NCBI RefSeq assembly: GCF_003586285.1
Contig: NZ_QUBR01000002.1
Location: 1,426,001-1,490,000, forward strand
Reading direction: 5' to 3'
DNA from: Aeromicrobium endophyticum
Lineage (GTDB): Bacteria > Actinomycetota > Actinomycetes > Propionibacteriales > Nocardioidaceae
Length of the DNA stretch: 64,000 nt
Part shown: piece by piece, positions 37,083 to 46,353 of the stretch
How positions within the stretch are numbered: position 1 is the first letter of the stretch
Layout: every line of letters begins with the position of its first letter
Translations under genes and position numbers: made by a program
Notes under the pieces: model-generated
Seen by the model: only the letters and a program-made list of their open reading frames with translations
Database searches by the model: none
Told to the model about the DNA's origin: nothing

Positions 37083-38261
37083 ATGCTTGACCCCGTGCCC
37101 ACGCCCCGCGAGCTGCTCGAGAGGTTTCGACGGTCTCGCCGCGCCCTCGTGCTGGCCGCCGTCGTCGTGGCCATGGTCGTCGCCACCGTCGCCGACGTCC
37201 CCGGTCGCCTCTCGGCCCTCGCCCCCTCCTACGCGCCGGCCGAGCCCACGGCACGACCGTCGCCGACCGCCACCGTCGGTGCCGGAGGGCTCAGCAGCCT
37301 GACGACGTCCGTCAACGAGCAGCTCGACCGCTGCACCCCCGGACGCGCGCAGCTGGCGCGGTGCGGGCAGGCCCCGCCGCTCGGTCGAGGGACGTGGCTG
37401 GGCACTCCGGGCGGCGCGCCCGTGAGCCTGGACGACCTTCGGGGCTCCGTCGTGCTCGTCGAGATCTTCTCGGCCTCGTGCATCGCCTGTCGTCGCGCCG
37501 CCCGCTACCTCACGGCGTGGCAGACGCGCTACCGCGACGCCGGCCTGCGTGTCGTCGGCGTCCACTCGCCGCAGTTCTCGTTCGAGACGGACGAGCAGCA
37601 GCTCGCGGCCACGCTCGACGAGCTCGGGATCACCTTCCCGGTGCTGCAGGACGAGGGGTTCGCGACCCTGACCGACTACCGGAGCCGGGTGGTGCCGGCC
37701 TCCTACCTCGTCGATGCCGGCGGGACGGTGCGGGCCATCTCGTTCGGCGAGGGTGGCCACCGGCGGGTCGAGCGGCAGGTCCGCGCCCTGCTCGGGGAGC
37801 GCGATCCGCGGGCCGACCTGCCCGGTCCGGTCGGCACGTTGGACGACGGGCAGGACGCCGAGCCCGGCACGACCCCGCAGATCGACCTGGCCGACGCGAA
37901 GGGCCGGCGGGTCGACGGGGAGTCGGACGAGGCCGTCGGCGACGACACCCGCTTCCGCCTCCCCTCGGGCCAGCCCGAGGGGACCTTCAGCCTCGGGGGC
38001 GTGTGGCGCACTCGCACCGAGCAGCTGACGCCCCGCGCGGGCGCCGTCGCGCGGGTCGCCTACCGCGGTCGCGCGGCGTACCAGCTGGTGTCGGGCGACG
38101 GCACGCTGACCGTCACGACGTCCGCCGGCCTGACCCGGCGCGTCCAGGTGCGCGGGCGCGCTCGTCTCCTGCCGGTGCACACCTCACGGACGTCCGGGCC
38201 CGAGACGCTCACGATCCGCTACGAGGGCGACCTGGAGGTCTACGCCTTCTCGTTCGGGTGA
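37083..38261 (+). CDS. Membrane-anchored TlpA/DipZ-like thioredoxin protein
   Basis: A 392-residue protein with an N-terminal membrane helix (ALVLAAVVVAMVVATVADV) and a TlpA-type thioredoxin domain (VSLDDLRGSVVLVEIFSASCIACRRAARYLTAW, active site Cys-Ile-Ala-Cys; GVHSPQFSFETD; VPASYLVDAGGTVRAISFGEGGH). A C-terminal beta domain resembles the tail of mycobacterial DipZ. It lacks the CcdA-like membrane module of full DipZ, so it needs an electron donor encoded elsewhere. It starts 16 bp after modC and may be cotranscribed. A GTG at 37095 is an alternative start. Confidence 0.85.
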   Translation: MLDPVPTPRELLERFRRSRRALVLAAVVVAMVVATVADVPGRLSALAPSYAPAEPTARPSPTATVGAGGLSSLTTSVNEQLDRCTPGRAQLARCGQAPPLGRGTWLGTPGGAPVSLDDLRGSVVLVEIFSASCIACRRAARYLTAWQTRYRDAGLRVVGVHSPQFSFETDEQQLAATLDELGITFPVLQDEGFATLTDYRSRVVPASYLVDAGGTVRAISFGEGGHRRVERQVRALLGERDPRADLPGPVGTLDDGQDAEPGTTPQIDLADAKGRRVDGESDEAVGDDTRFRLPSGQPEGTFSLGGVWRTRTEQLTPRAGAVARVAYRGRAAYQLVSGDGTLTVTTSAGLTRRVQVRGRARLLPVHTSRTSGPETLTIRYEGDLEVYAFSFG

Positions 38262-38286
38262 GGCGCGGCCGACCTAGGCTGGTCGC

Positions 38287-38928
38287 ATGGACGAGGTGGT
38301 GGTGCGGCGGCGCGACGACGGTGCCCTCGAGCTGCGGGTCAACGGCGTCTTCGTGATGGACGACCTCGAGACGTCCTCCGAGCGGCTGCTGGCCCGCTCG
38401 GCCCTCGACGGCGGTGCCCGGTCGGTCCTCGTGGGCGGGCTCGGGCTGGGGTTCACGACGCGCGAGCTGCTCGACTCGCCCGACGTCGAGCGGGTCGTGG
38501 TGGCCGAGCTGCACGGCGAGATCGTCGAGCTGATGCGCGCCGCGACGATCCCGGGGGCCGACCTGCTCGACGACTCGCGGCTCGAGGTCGTGGTCGGCGA
38601 CGTCCGCGACGTCGTCGTGGCGCAGCCGACCGGCTCGCTCGACGCGATCCTGCTCGACGTCGACAACGGACCCGACTTCCTCGTCCACGACGTCAACGCA
38701 CACGTCTACCGGGACGAGTTCGTCGCGACGTGCGCCTCGCGGCTCGCCGGCGACGGCCTGCTGAGCATCTGGTCGATGGCCGACTCCGAGGCCCTGCGGC
38801 AACGGCTCGACGACCGGTTCGAGCAGGTGCGCGTCGAGCCCGTCGACGTCCGCCTGCAAGGTCGCGACGAGCGCTACTGGATCCTCGGCGGTCGACGTCC
38901 GCGGGGCCGCGCTATCGTGCCGACATGA
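38287..38928 (+). CDS. Spermidine synthase-like methyltransferase-fold protein
   Basis: A 213-residue Rossmann-fold protein with SpeE-like motifs: [17 protein letters not shown] (nucleoside-binding glycines), [26 protein letters not shown] and [16 protein letters not shown]. The N-terminal strand domain and the tetramerisation part of real spermidine synthases are missing. The substrate and activity are therefore open. It is probably leaderless (TAGGCT 6 nt before the ATG). Its stop overlaps the fumC start. Confidence 0.82.
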   Translation: MDEVVVRRRDDGALELRVNGVFVMDDLETSSERLLARSALDGGARSVLVGGLGLGFTTRELLDSPDVERVVVAELHGEIVELMRAATIPGADLLDDSRLEVVVGDVRDVVVAQPTGSLDAILLDVDNGPDFLVHDVNAHVYRDEFVATCASRLAGDGLLSIWSMADSEALRQRLDDRFEQVRVEPVDVRLQGRDERYWILGGRRPRGRAIVPT

Positions 38929-40322
38929 CCGAGAACAGCAGCGAATGGCGCATCGAGCACGACACGATGGGTGAGGTGCGGGTCCCCGCGCACGCCCTGT
39001 GGCGGGCCCAGACCCAGCGAGCCGTCGAGAACTTCCCGATCTCCGGCACCCCCATCGAGTCGGCGCAGATCCGTGCGCTGGCCCAGATCAAGGCCGCGTG
39101 CGCGAAGGCCAATGCCGAGCTCGGCATCCTCGACCAGGACGTCGCCGACGCCATCGTCGCCGCGGCCGACGAGGTCGCCACGGGCGCCCACGACGCGCAC
39201 TTCCCGATCGACGTGTTCCAGACCGGCTCCGGCACGTCCAGCAACATGAACACCAACGAGGTCATCGCGACCCTCGCCACCCGGGCCCTCGGCAAGGACG
39301 TCCACCCCAACGACCACGTCAACGCCTCGCAGTCGTCCAACGACGTCTTCCCGACGTCGATCCACGTCGCGGCCACGGCCTCTGCCACCCACGAGCTGAT
39401 CCCCGCGCTCGACCACCTCGCGACGTCGCTCGAGGCCAAGGCCACCGAGTTCGCGTCCGTCGTCAAGTCCGGACGCACGCACCTCATGGACGCCACGCCC
39501 GTCACGCTCGGGCAGGAGTTCGGCGGCTACGCGGCCCAGATCCGCCGCGGCATCGCCCGGGTCGAGTCGGCGCTGCCGCACACCGCCGAGGTACCGCTGG
39601 GCGGCACGGCCGTGGGCACGGGCATCAACACCCCCATCGGCTTCCCGCAGCGCGTCATCGAGATCCTCGCCGAGAACACCGGCCTGCCGATCACCGAGGC
39701 CGTCGACCACTTCGAGGCCCAGAGCGCACGCGACGGCCTCGTCGAGATGTCGGGGCAGCTGCGCACGATCGCCGTCAGCCTCACCAAGATCTGCAACGAC
39801 CTGCGCTGGATGGGCTCCGGCCCGCGCACGGGTCTCGGCGAGATCGCGCTGCCCGACCTGCAGCCGGGCTCGAGCATCATGCCCGGCAAGGTCAACCCCG
39901 TGCTGCCCGAAGCCACGCTGATGGTCGCGGCGCAGGTCATCGGCAACGACGCGACGATCGCCACGGCGGGTGCGTCGGGCTCGTTCGAGCTCAACGTCAT
40001 GCTGCCCGTCATCGGGCGCAACATCCTCGAGTCGATGCGCCTGCTCGGCAACGCCTCGCGCGTGCTGGCCGACCGCTGCATCGACGGCATCACCGCCAAC
40101 GAGGAGCGCTGCCTCGAGCTGGCCGAGTCGTCGCCGTCCGTCGTCACGCCGCTCAACCGCTACATCGGCTACGAGAACGCGGCCAAGGTCGCCAAGACGG
40201 CGGTCAAGGAGAAGAAGACCATCCGCCAGGTCGTCGTCGAGATGGGCTTCGTCGAGCGCGGCGAGGTCACCGAGGCCGATCTCGACACCGCGCTCGACGT
40301 CATGAGCATGACCCACCCCTGA
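38925..40322 (+). CDS. fumC: Class II fumarate hydratase
   Basis: A 465-residue cytoplasmic TCA-cycle enzyme interconverting fumarate and malate. Signatures are [51 protein letters not shown] and the mobile loop [11 protein letters not shown] with the catalytic Ser. The ATG at 38925 is 6 nt after TATCGT and overlaps the upstream stop by 4 bp, so it has both coupled and leaderless options. It converges with the CUT1-type ABC operon across a repeat element. Confidence 0.97.
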   Translation: MTENSSEWRIEHDTMGEVRVPAHALWRAQTQRAVENFPISGTPIESAQIRALAQIKAACAKANAELGILDQDVADAIVAAADEVATGAHDAHFPIDVFQTGSGTSSNMNTNEVIATLATRALGKDVHPNDHVNASQSSNDVFPTSIHVAATASATHELIPALDHLATSLEAKATEFASVVKSGRTHLMDATPVTLGQEFGGYAAQIRRGIARVESALPHTAEVPLGGTAVGTGINTPIGFPQRVIEILAENTGLPITEAVDHFEAQSARDGLVEMSGQLRTIAVSLTKICNDLRWMGSGPRTGLGEIALPDLQPGSSIMPGKVNPVLPEATLMVAAQVIGNDATIATAGASGSFELNVMLPVIGRNILESMRLLGNASRVLADRCIDGITANEERCLELAESSPSVVTPLNRYIGYENAAKVAKTAVKEKKTIRQVVVEMGFVERGEVTEADLDTALDVMSMTHP

Positions 40323-40332
40323 CCCACCCTCG

Positions 40333-40415
40333 CTGACGCGCGGGTTTCGCCCCCCTGACGCGTGGGTTGCGCCCGTCGCAACCCACGCGTCGGCAGGGCG
40401 CAACCCACGCGTCAG
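40333..40415. repeat. Four-copy intergenic palindromic element (CTGACGCGTGGGTTGCG family)
   Basis: CTGACGCGTGGGTTGCGCCC (40355-40374) has a perfect 20-bp inverted partner at 40396-40415. A shorter inverted copy at 40378-40392 forms an alternative 15-bp hairpin with a 6-nt loop, and a diverged direct copy begins at 40333. The four copies thus run direct, direct, inverted, inverted in the gap between fumC and a convergent gene. Alternative pairings make it a credible bidirectional terminator, and the ordered layout suggests a repeat family. Confidence 0.7.
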
Positions 40416-40428
40416 CGGTGGGGCAGGG

Positions 40429-41754
40429 TCAGCGGCGCTGGGCGAGGATGTAGCCGTCACGGTCGTAGATGACGTCGTACGTGCCGCCATGGGCCTGCTC
40501 GGCGTAGGCGGCGACGTCGCGCGGCGAGCCGATGCCCGCGTCGACGTCGAACAGGACGTACTGGGGCGTGGCCGATCCGCTCGTGCCGAGCCAGTAAACC
40601 GTGTGGTCGGTCACCAGGTGCCCGATCAGCCCGATGTCGGTCTCGACCGACGCACCCGTCGGCACCAGCGACATCGCCATGCGCGCGGCATCGGCGCGCG
40701 GCGGATCGTCGTAGGTGGCCGGATCGGCCAGTGCAGCCACCGGCGAGCTCACCATCATGAACGCCCCCACGACCAGCCCCACGGGCGTGGCCCACCGCAG
40801 CACGGGGCGGCGGTGCATCGCGTCGATCATGGCGACGAACACGATCGGCATCAGCACCAGCGAGTAGTGCCACTCGGTGCCCCAGTAGAACGGGACGTCC
40901 CCCGCGAACCGCCACGCGAACGTCGGCAGCACCAGCAGCACCCACGGCGACGCCAGGGCCGCGAACCCCGTGATCGCGACGGTCAGGACCGCGGTGGCCA
41001 GCTTGCGGTCGGACGCGTCGAGCAGCGTCGCGACGACCCCGCGATCGCCCCCGAGCGTGCCCGAGTACGCGTACGCGCCGCCGGCGTTGAAGCCCGGCAC
41101 GATCACCAGCAGCACCAGCGCCATCGCCAGGATCGCCCCGGCAGCCAGCGCCGCACCACGACGCCGCTCCCCCGCGAGCCACAGCACGACGCCGATCGCG
41201 GCGACCGTCAGGCCCATGTCCTCCTTGACCAGCAGGAGCGGCACCGACCACATGACGACGCGTCCGTAGCGGCGGTCGACGTATGCCGCGCCGGCCAGGG
41301 CGAGGAGCGGCGCCGCGAACGCGACCTCGTGGAAGTCGGCCTCGACGGCCGACTGGATGCCGAACGACAGCGCGTACGCGACGCCGACCGCGGCGCCCAC
41401 GAGGGTGCCGAGCGTGCGTGTCGCCAGCACGGCGATGACGTAGACGGACACCGCGATCAGCACGACCTGCGCCAGCAGGATCGTCTGCGCCGACGGGAGC
41501 AGCCGGTAGAACGGCGCGATCAGGGCCGTGACGGGCGAGAAGTGGTCGCCCAGGATGTTGAAGCCCGGCCCCTTGATGTCGACGATCGGGGCGCCCCAGC
41601 CGGCATAGCTCTTCACCGCCTGCTCGAAGATCGCGTTGTCGAACGAGGCGATCGTGAACCGGTCGAAGCGCACCAGCGAGACGGCGCCGTAGACGACGGC
41701 CGAGGCCAGCGCCAACGCGGCGGCCAGGAGGTGCTGCGTGCGGGTCGCCGTCAT
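40429..41754 (-). CDS. DUF2079 polytopic membrane protein
   Basis: A 441-residue protein with about ten membrane segments and the DUF2079 hallmarks near the N-terminus: SFDNAIFEQAVKSYAGWGAPIVDIKGPGFNILGDHFSPVTALIAPFYRL. HEVAFAAPLLALA and DRRYGRVVMWSVPLLLVKEDMGL follow, with a hydrophilic C-terminal tail. The family resembles GT-C glycosyltransferases in topology (acidic and His residues in the first outer loop), but its function is not established. It is the last gene of the ABC operon and overlaps the ATPase gene by 4 bp. Confidence 0.85.
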   Translation of the reverse strand: MTATRTQHLLAAALALASAVVYGAVSLVRFDRFTIASFDNAIFEQAVKSYAGWGAPIVDIKGPGFNILGDHFSPVTALIAPFYRLLPSAQTILLAQVVLIAVSVYVIAVLATRTLGTLVGAAVGVAYALSFGIQSAVEADFHEVAFAAPLLALAGAAYVDRRYGRVVMWSVPLLLVKEDMGLTVAAIGVVLWLAGERRRGAALAAGAILAMALVLLVIVPGFNAGGAYAYSGTLGGDRGVVATLLDASDRKLATAVLTVAITGFAALASPWVLLVLPTFAWRFAGDVPFYWGTEWHYSLVLMPIVFVAMIDAMHRRPVLRWATPVGLVVGAFMMVSSPVAALADPATYDDPPRADAARMAMSLVPTGASVETDIGLIGHLVTDHTVYWLGTSGSATPQYVLFDVDAGIGSPRDVAAYAEQAHGGTYDVIYDRDGYILAQRR

Positions 41755-42917
41755 CGGGGAAGCGTCAGGTTCTCGCCCGTCTCGGGGTCGAACACGTGGA
41801 TGCGCTGCCGGGGCACGACGACGCGGATCGACATGCCGGGCCGCAGAGCGCTCTCGGCCGGCAGCTGCGCGACCAGGAAGCTCTGGAACAGGTCGAACTC
41901 GAGCAGCTCCTCGACCTCGCCCATCACGGCCTCGATCTCGGGCTCGATGTCGTAGCCGAGGTAGGCGAACTGCGAGCTGCCCCGCCACTCGATGTCGTCG
42001 ATGCGCGTCGTGAACTCGACCCGGTCGCTCACAGCGGGCCCGCCGGGACCGGTCGCGTCGAGGCAGTGCTCGGGACGGATGCCCGCCACCACGACGCTGC
42101 GCTCGCCGATGCGCTCGGCCAGGTCGTCGTCGATCAGCATCGTGGCCAGCGGCATGACGAGCTGCTGCCCCATCGGGATCGCCGGTACCAGGTTCATCGG
42201 CGGCGAGCCGAGGAAGCCGGCGACGAACATGTTGGCCGGCTGGTCGTATAGCTCGCGGGGCGTGCCGACCTGGTGGATGAAGCCCTGGTGCATCACCGCG
42301 ACGCGATCGGCGGTGCTGAGCGCCTCCTCGACGTGGTTGGTGGTGAAGATCGAGGTGCGGGACGCCTCGGCCTGCCACTGCATCGTGACGGAGCGGACGT
42401 GCGCACGCACGCGCTCGGACTGGGCCGTGAAGGGAGCGTCGAACAGGTACACGGTGGCGTCGCGCACCAGCGAGCGTCCCAGGGCGACTCGCTGCCGCTG
42501 CGGCTCGTCGAGGTCGGCCGGGCGCAGGTCGAGCAGGTCGGTCAGCGCGAGCAGCTCGGCGACCTCGTGGATGCGGTCGGAGACGGCGTCCTTGTCGACG
42601 CCCTTGCGCAGCACCGACGAGAACGCCAGATTGTCGAAGACGTCGAGGTGCGGGTGCAGCGCGTAGTCCTCGAAGACCATCGAGACGTCGCGGCCCCGCG
42701 GGTCGACGGCGTTGACGACGATGTCGTCGATGAGGACGTCTCCGGAGGTCTGCTCCTCGAGCCCGACGATGGTGCGCAGCAGCCGGCTCTTGCCCGCGCC
42801 GGCCGGGCCCGTGATCGCGAGCGTCGAGCCCGACGGCACCGTGAGGGTGATGTCGTCGAGCAGCGGACGCTCACCGGGGCCGTCGGTCGTCAGGTGGCGG
42901 AGCTCGATGGATGTCAT
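41751..42917 (-). CDS. CUT1-type ABC ATP-binding subunit with degenerate catalytic motifs
   Basis: A 388-residue protein with the length and C-terminal regulatory domain of MalK/UgpC proteins. Walker A is intact (GPAGAGKS, 37-44). The Q-loop Gln is replaced by Glu83 (MVFEDYALHPH). The signature LSGGQ reads LDEPQ (136-140) ahead of an otherwise normal RQRVALGRSL. Walker B is VYLFDAPF, with Ala161 in place of the catalytic Glu. The D-loop is TAQS. His195 of the H-loop remains (TTNHVEEAL). ATP may bind, but hydrolysis at the canonical sites is doubtful. It is the only ATPase in this operon. Confidence 0.88.
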   Translation of the reverse strand: MTSIELRHLTTDGPGERPLLDDITLTVPSGSTLAITGPAGAGKSRLLRTIVGLEEQTSGDVLIDDIVVNAVDPRGRDVSMVFEDYALHPHLDVFDNLAFSSVLRKGVDKDAVSDRIHEVAELLALTDLLDLRPADLDEPQRQRVALGRSLVRDATVYLFDAPFTAQSERVRAHVRSVTMQWQAEASRTSIFTTNHVEEALSTADRVAVMHQGFIHQVGTPRELYDQPANMFVAGFLGSPPMNLVPAIPMGQQLVMPLATMLIDDDLAERIGERSVVVAGIRPEHCLDATGPGGPAVSDRVEFTTRIDDIEWRGSSQFAYLGYDIEPEIEAVMGEVEELLEFDLFQSFLVAQLPAESALRPGMSIRVVVPRQRIHVFDPETGENLTLPR

Positions 42918-43891
42918 CGGTAGGACCTTCCGAGGAGGTGGTTGATCCGGCGCGGGAGCACGAGCAGGACGATCAGCGGGATCAGCAGCCACAGCAGGCC
43001 CGCGGCGGCGACCGCGCTCGATCCGTCGACCTGGCGCGAGGCGACCAGCAGCGTGGCCGGGAGCGGGAGGCTGGGACGGTCGGGGGCCAGGCCCGCGCCG
43101 AGCGCGAAGTCGTTGCACGCGGCCACGAACACCAGCAGGGCCGCCGCGACGACCCCGGGGCCGAGGTGCGGCACGGCGAAGCGCCGCAGCTGCTGCGGGC
43201 GCGTCGCCCCGTCGGCGCGCACGGCGTCGAGCAGCGTCCACGGGACGTCGCGCATGACCGTGACGCACAGCCAGGTGGCCAGCGGCAGCGTCACGACCAG
43301 CATCGGGACGACCAGGGCCAGGCGCGATCCGTAGGCGCCGAGGGAGACCAGCTGGTCGGCGAACGGGCCAGCGAGGGCGAGCACCGGCATCAGCAGCGCC
43401 GCGACGACGAGCCCGTAGACGAGGCGTCGCGCTCGCACCTGCAGGCGGACCAGCGCGTAGGCGGCCGGCACGGCGAGCGCCACGGCGACGACCGTGGCGA
43501 CCAGCGCCACCAGCAGGGACGTCGTGGCTGCCGATCGCAGGGTGCCAGACGAGATCGCACCGTCGAAGGCTGACCAGCTGATGTCCTGCGGCAGGAGCGT
43601 GCGGGCCGTGGCGCCCTCGGGGGTCGTGGCCACCGTGAAGGTCCACAGCAGCGGGACGAGCGTGAACACGGCGAACACCTCGACCCCGAGGATCGCCCAG
43701 AACGAGACGGCCCGCGAGGTGTCGGCGAACAGCACGCCCGCGGCACCGGTCAGCATCAGCACGACCGCCACGGCGATCCACACCCACTGGTCGGGTCTGG
43801 GCACCTGCAGCACCCCGTAGTTGCCCACGCCGAAGCCGAGCGCGAACGAGGTCGCCGACGCCCACAGACGGGACCGCACCGATGGCGTCAC
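42914..43891 (-). CDS. CUT1-type ABC transporter permease (second)
   Basis: A 325-residue permease of the MalG type. It has extra N-terminal helices and then the core with the coupling EAA loop LLDAVRADGATRPQQLRRFAVPHLGPGVVAAALLVFVAACNDFALG. The GTG start at 43891 follows GAGGAG and overlaps the upstream permease by 4 bp. It would form half of the membrane channel. The substrate is unknown. Confidence 0.87.
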   Translation of the reverse strand: MTPSVRSRLWASATSFALGFGVGNYGVLQVPRPDQWVWIAVAVVLMLTGAAGVLFADTSRAVSFWAILGVEVFAVFTLVPLLWTFTVATTPEGATARTLLPQDISWSAFDGAISSGTLRSAATTSLLVALVATVVAVALAVPAAYALVRLQVRARRLVYGLVVAALLMPVLALAGPFADQLVSLGAYGSRLALVVPMLVVTLPLATWLCVTVMRDVPWTLLDAVRADGATRPQQLRRFAVPHLGPGVVAAALLVFVAACNDFALGAGLAPDRPSLPLPATLLVASRQVDGSSAVAAAGLLWLLIPLIVLLVLPRRINHLLGRSYR

Positions 43892-44709
43892 ACGACTCTC
43901 CTCACGCGCAGCACCGGCACCAGGAAGGCGGCCAGCAGGCCGGCCAGCAGGAGCAGGACGACCGACATCGCCGCTCCGAGCCCGGTCTCGAACGAGCTGA
44001 ACGTCGTGTCCCACACGACGAACGAGGCCGTGCGCACCGATGCACCGGGCGCGTCGGTGACCAGCGGACCCTCGAGGATGCGCAGGGCGTCGAGGGCACG
44101 GTAGGTCGTCGCGACGGCGATCGCGGGGGCCATGGCGGGCAGGACGACACGGGTGAGGCGCTGACGGGCGGTCGCGCCGTCGGCGATCGCGGACGTGATC
44201 AGGGTCGTCGGCACCCGCAGCAGGCCCGCCAGCAGGATGACGGCGGTGATGCCGGTGCCACGCCAGACCTCGCCGACCGTCGTCGCGACCAGGGCACCGG
44301 TCGGGCCGACGTCGTCGAGACCGAACCAGTCGACGGCGAAGCCCGAGGTGACGGCATCGCGCCACACGACCGCCGAGACGATCGCGAGCAGGCCGAACGG
44401 CAGCAGCACCAGCACCCGCGTGACGGGCCACGCCACGGTGAGGCGGCGCAGCGCGACGGCGAACGCCAGCCCCAGGACGAGCTGCAGCACGACGGCGACC
44501 GCGACGATGGCCAGCGTCGCGGCGACCGCGAGCCACCAGGAGCGGCTCGAGAGGATGTCGGTGTAGTTGTCGATGCCGACGAAGCGCTGGTCGCCCGCAC
44601 CCGTCAGCGTCGACCTCGTCAGCGACAGCCACACGGCGCGCCCGATCGGCCAGACCGTGACGACCAGCAGCACCAGGACGGCCGGCGCGAGCCAGCGCCA
44701 GCCCCTCAT
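43888..44709 (-). CDS. CUT1-type ABC transporter permease (first)
   Basis: A 273-residue MalF-type permease with six membrane helices. The EAA loop is LITSAIADGATARQRLTRVVLPAMAPAIAVATTYRALDALRI. The ATG at 44709 overlaps the stop of the solute-binding gene upstream (ATGA). It pairs with the following permease. Confidence 0.88.
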   Translation of the reverse strand: MRGWRWLAPAVLVLLVVTVWPIGRAVWLSLTRSTLTGAGDQRFVGIDNYTDILSSRSWWLAVAATLAIVAVAVVLQLVLGLAFAVALRRLTVAWPVTRVLVLLPFGLLAIVSAVVWRDAVTSGFAVDWFGLDDVGPTGALVATTVGEVWRGTGITAVILLAGLLRVPTTLITSAIADGATARQRLTRVVLPAMAPAIAVATTYRALDALRILEGPLVTDAPGASVRTASFVVWDTTFSSFETGLGAAMSVVLLLLAGLLAAFLVPVLRVRRVV

Positions 44710-45980
44710 CGGATCGTCCCGTCGAGGGCGGCCTGGACCTCGGCCTGCGACGTGCGAGGGGTGGCGTCCTGGGTCACGCCGGCCAGCGGGCGCCACGTCT
44801 CGTCGATCGCGTCGACGACGTTCGCCCACGCGGCGACGGCCGGCACGGTGACGCCCGTCGTGGCCGACGCCCGCGCCACCTCGGCGCTGCGGAAGCCCCC
44901 GGCGACGGCGGGGTCGTCGAGCAGGCCGATGCGACTGGGGGTGTGCTGCGACACGGTGGCCAGCGCCTGCAGCGACGTCGGCGACGTCAGGCACTCGATC
45001 ACGGTGAAGGCCGCCTGCTGGTCGAGGTCGGAGGCGTGCGCCGGCACGGCCAGACCGACGCCGGCCAGCGGCGCGACGCTCGCATCGGCCACGGTCGGGT
45101 AGCCGGCGACGCGCATGTCGGCCTGCACCGCCGACAGCGCCGGATCGGAGATCGCGGAGGTCGGGGCGACCAGGAACCCGCCGCCGGCCCCCGCGAAGCG
45201 CGTCACGGCGTCGGCTGTGGGGCCAGGACCGACCCCTGCGCCCTGGTAGAGCTCGACGATCGAGGCGGCCTCGCGGCCTCCCGCGGAGTCGAGACCGGCG
45301 CGGGCCGCGCGACCCGTGCCGCTCACGAGGCTGCCGCCGCCACCGGCGACCAGGCCATTGACCCACTCCGGCAGGCCGCTGCCGTCGCGGTCCTCGATCT
45401 CGATCGTGACGCCGAGGCGCTGGGCACCGGCAACGAGGTCGTCCCAGCTGATCGGCTTGGTGGTGTCGAGCCCGGCCCGCTCGGCCGTGCTGCCCTTCGA
45501 CCACAGCACCTGCGGGTCGAGGAACCACGGCGCGACGACGAGCCTGCCGTCGTGGCTCGCGGCAGCGAGGGCAGCCGGGGTGACGCCCTCGGACAGCGCC
45601 GATGCCTGGGCTGCGGGGATGGGGGCCAGGAAACCTGCCTCGGCGAACTCGGTGGTGAGCGCCGAGTCGAGGCTCATCAGGTCGATCGAGTCGTCGTGGG
45701 CCAGGAGCCGGCGCGTCAGCAGCGCGTGCCGCTCCGACACGTCGGTCGGCAGCTGCTCGACCTCGATGCGGTAGTCACCGCCGGCCTGGTCGTTGCAGGT
45801 CTGGGCGAGCGCCTCGGCGTCGACGCGGTCGGGGCCCACCTGCCACGTGATCACCGGTAGGTAGGGAACGGCCTTGTCGGCGGCGCCGCACGCAGCCAAG
45901 GGAGCGCACGTCATCGCGGCGGCGGCCACACCCGCCACGCGGCGCTGCCACCGTGAAGCGGGTCTCCCAGGTGCCCTCAC
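44706..45980 (-). CDS. CUT1-type extracellular solute-binding lipoprotein
   Basis: A 424-residue lipoprotein at the head of the operon. A long, basic N-region leads to a hydrophobic stretch and a lipobox (LAACG). The mature part has the family-1 binding-protein pattern: PVITWQVGPDRVDAEALAQTCN, EQLPTDVSERHALLTRRLLAHDDSIDLMSLDSALTTEFAEAGFLAPI and WFLDPQVLWSKG. This suggests a sugar or oligosaccharide ligand, similar to trehalose/maltose systems, but the ligand cannot be read. GTG 45980 is the most likely start; it is not well supported by a ribosome binding site. Confidence 0.83.
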   Translation of the reverse strand: MRAPGRPASRWQRRVAGVAAAAMTCAPLAACGAADKAVPYLPVITWQVGPDRVDAEALAQTCNDQAGGDYRIEVEQLPTDVSERHALLTRRLLAHDDSIDLMSLDSALTTEFAEAGFLAPIPAAQASALSEGVTPAALAAASHDGRLVVAPWFLDPQVLWSKGSTAERAGLDTTKPISWDDLVAGAQRLGVTIEIEDRDGSGLPEWVNGLVAGGGGSLVSGTGRAARAGLDSAGGREAASIVELYQGAGVGPGPTADAVTRFAGAGGGFLVAPTSAISDPALSAVQADMRVAGYPTVADASVAPLAGVGLAVPAHASDLDQQAAFTVIECLTSPTSLQALATVSQHTPSRIGLLDDPAVAGGFRSAEVARASATTGVTVPAVAAWANVVDAIDETWRPLAGVTQDATPRTSQAEVQAALDGTIR

Positions 45981-46043
45981 GGGCGCAACTTTGCCACAGC
46001 CCAGGGGCGCTTCCTGCGCGACATACGGTCGTACAATGCGCAG

Positions 46044-46292
46044 ATGACGACCGATCGAGGCATCCACGAGCACATCGCCGAGCTGGTGGCCGAGGAGAAG
46101 TCCCTCCGCGACCAGCTGGCGTCCGCGCAGATCACCCCGGACGACGAGCACGCGCGCCTGAAGGCGCTCGAGGTGCAGCTCGACCAGGCCTGGGACCTGC
46201 TCCGCCAGCGTCGCGCCCTGCGCGAGACGGGCGGCTCGCCCGACGACGCTGCCGAGCGTCCGGCAGCGGTCGTCGAGAGCTACCTGGAGTAG
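46044..46292 (+). CDS. DUF2630 small coiled protein
   Basis: An 82-residue acidic, helical protein (HEHIAELVAEEKSLRDQLASAQITPDDEHARLKALEVQLDQAWDLLRQRRALRETG), diagnostic of DUF2630, an actinobacterial family of unknown role. TACAAT is 6 nt before the ATG, so it is leaderless. It converges with phoH across a strong terminator. Confidence 0.9.
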   Translation: MTTDRGIHEHIAELVAEEKSLRDQLASAQITPDDEHARLKALEVQLDQAWDLLRQRRALRETGGSPDDAAERPAAVVESYLE

Positions 46293-46305
46293 CCGCACCG
46301 ACGCG

Positions 46306-46345
46306 ACGACGGACGCGGCCCGGCGTCCGGGTCCGCGTCCGTCGT
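46306..46345. terminator. Bidirectional terminator between DUF2630 and phoH
   Basis: ACGACGGACGCGG (46306-46318) pairs with 46333-46345 in a perfect 13-bp stem. The 14-nt loop contains a second small CCGG/CCGG stem. It fills the gap between convergent genes. Confidence 0.82.
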
Positions 46346-46353
46346 GGCTCAGA

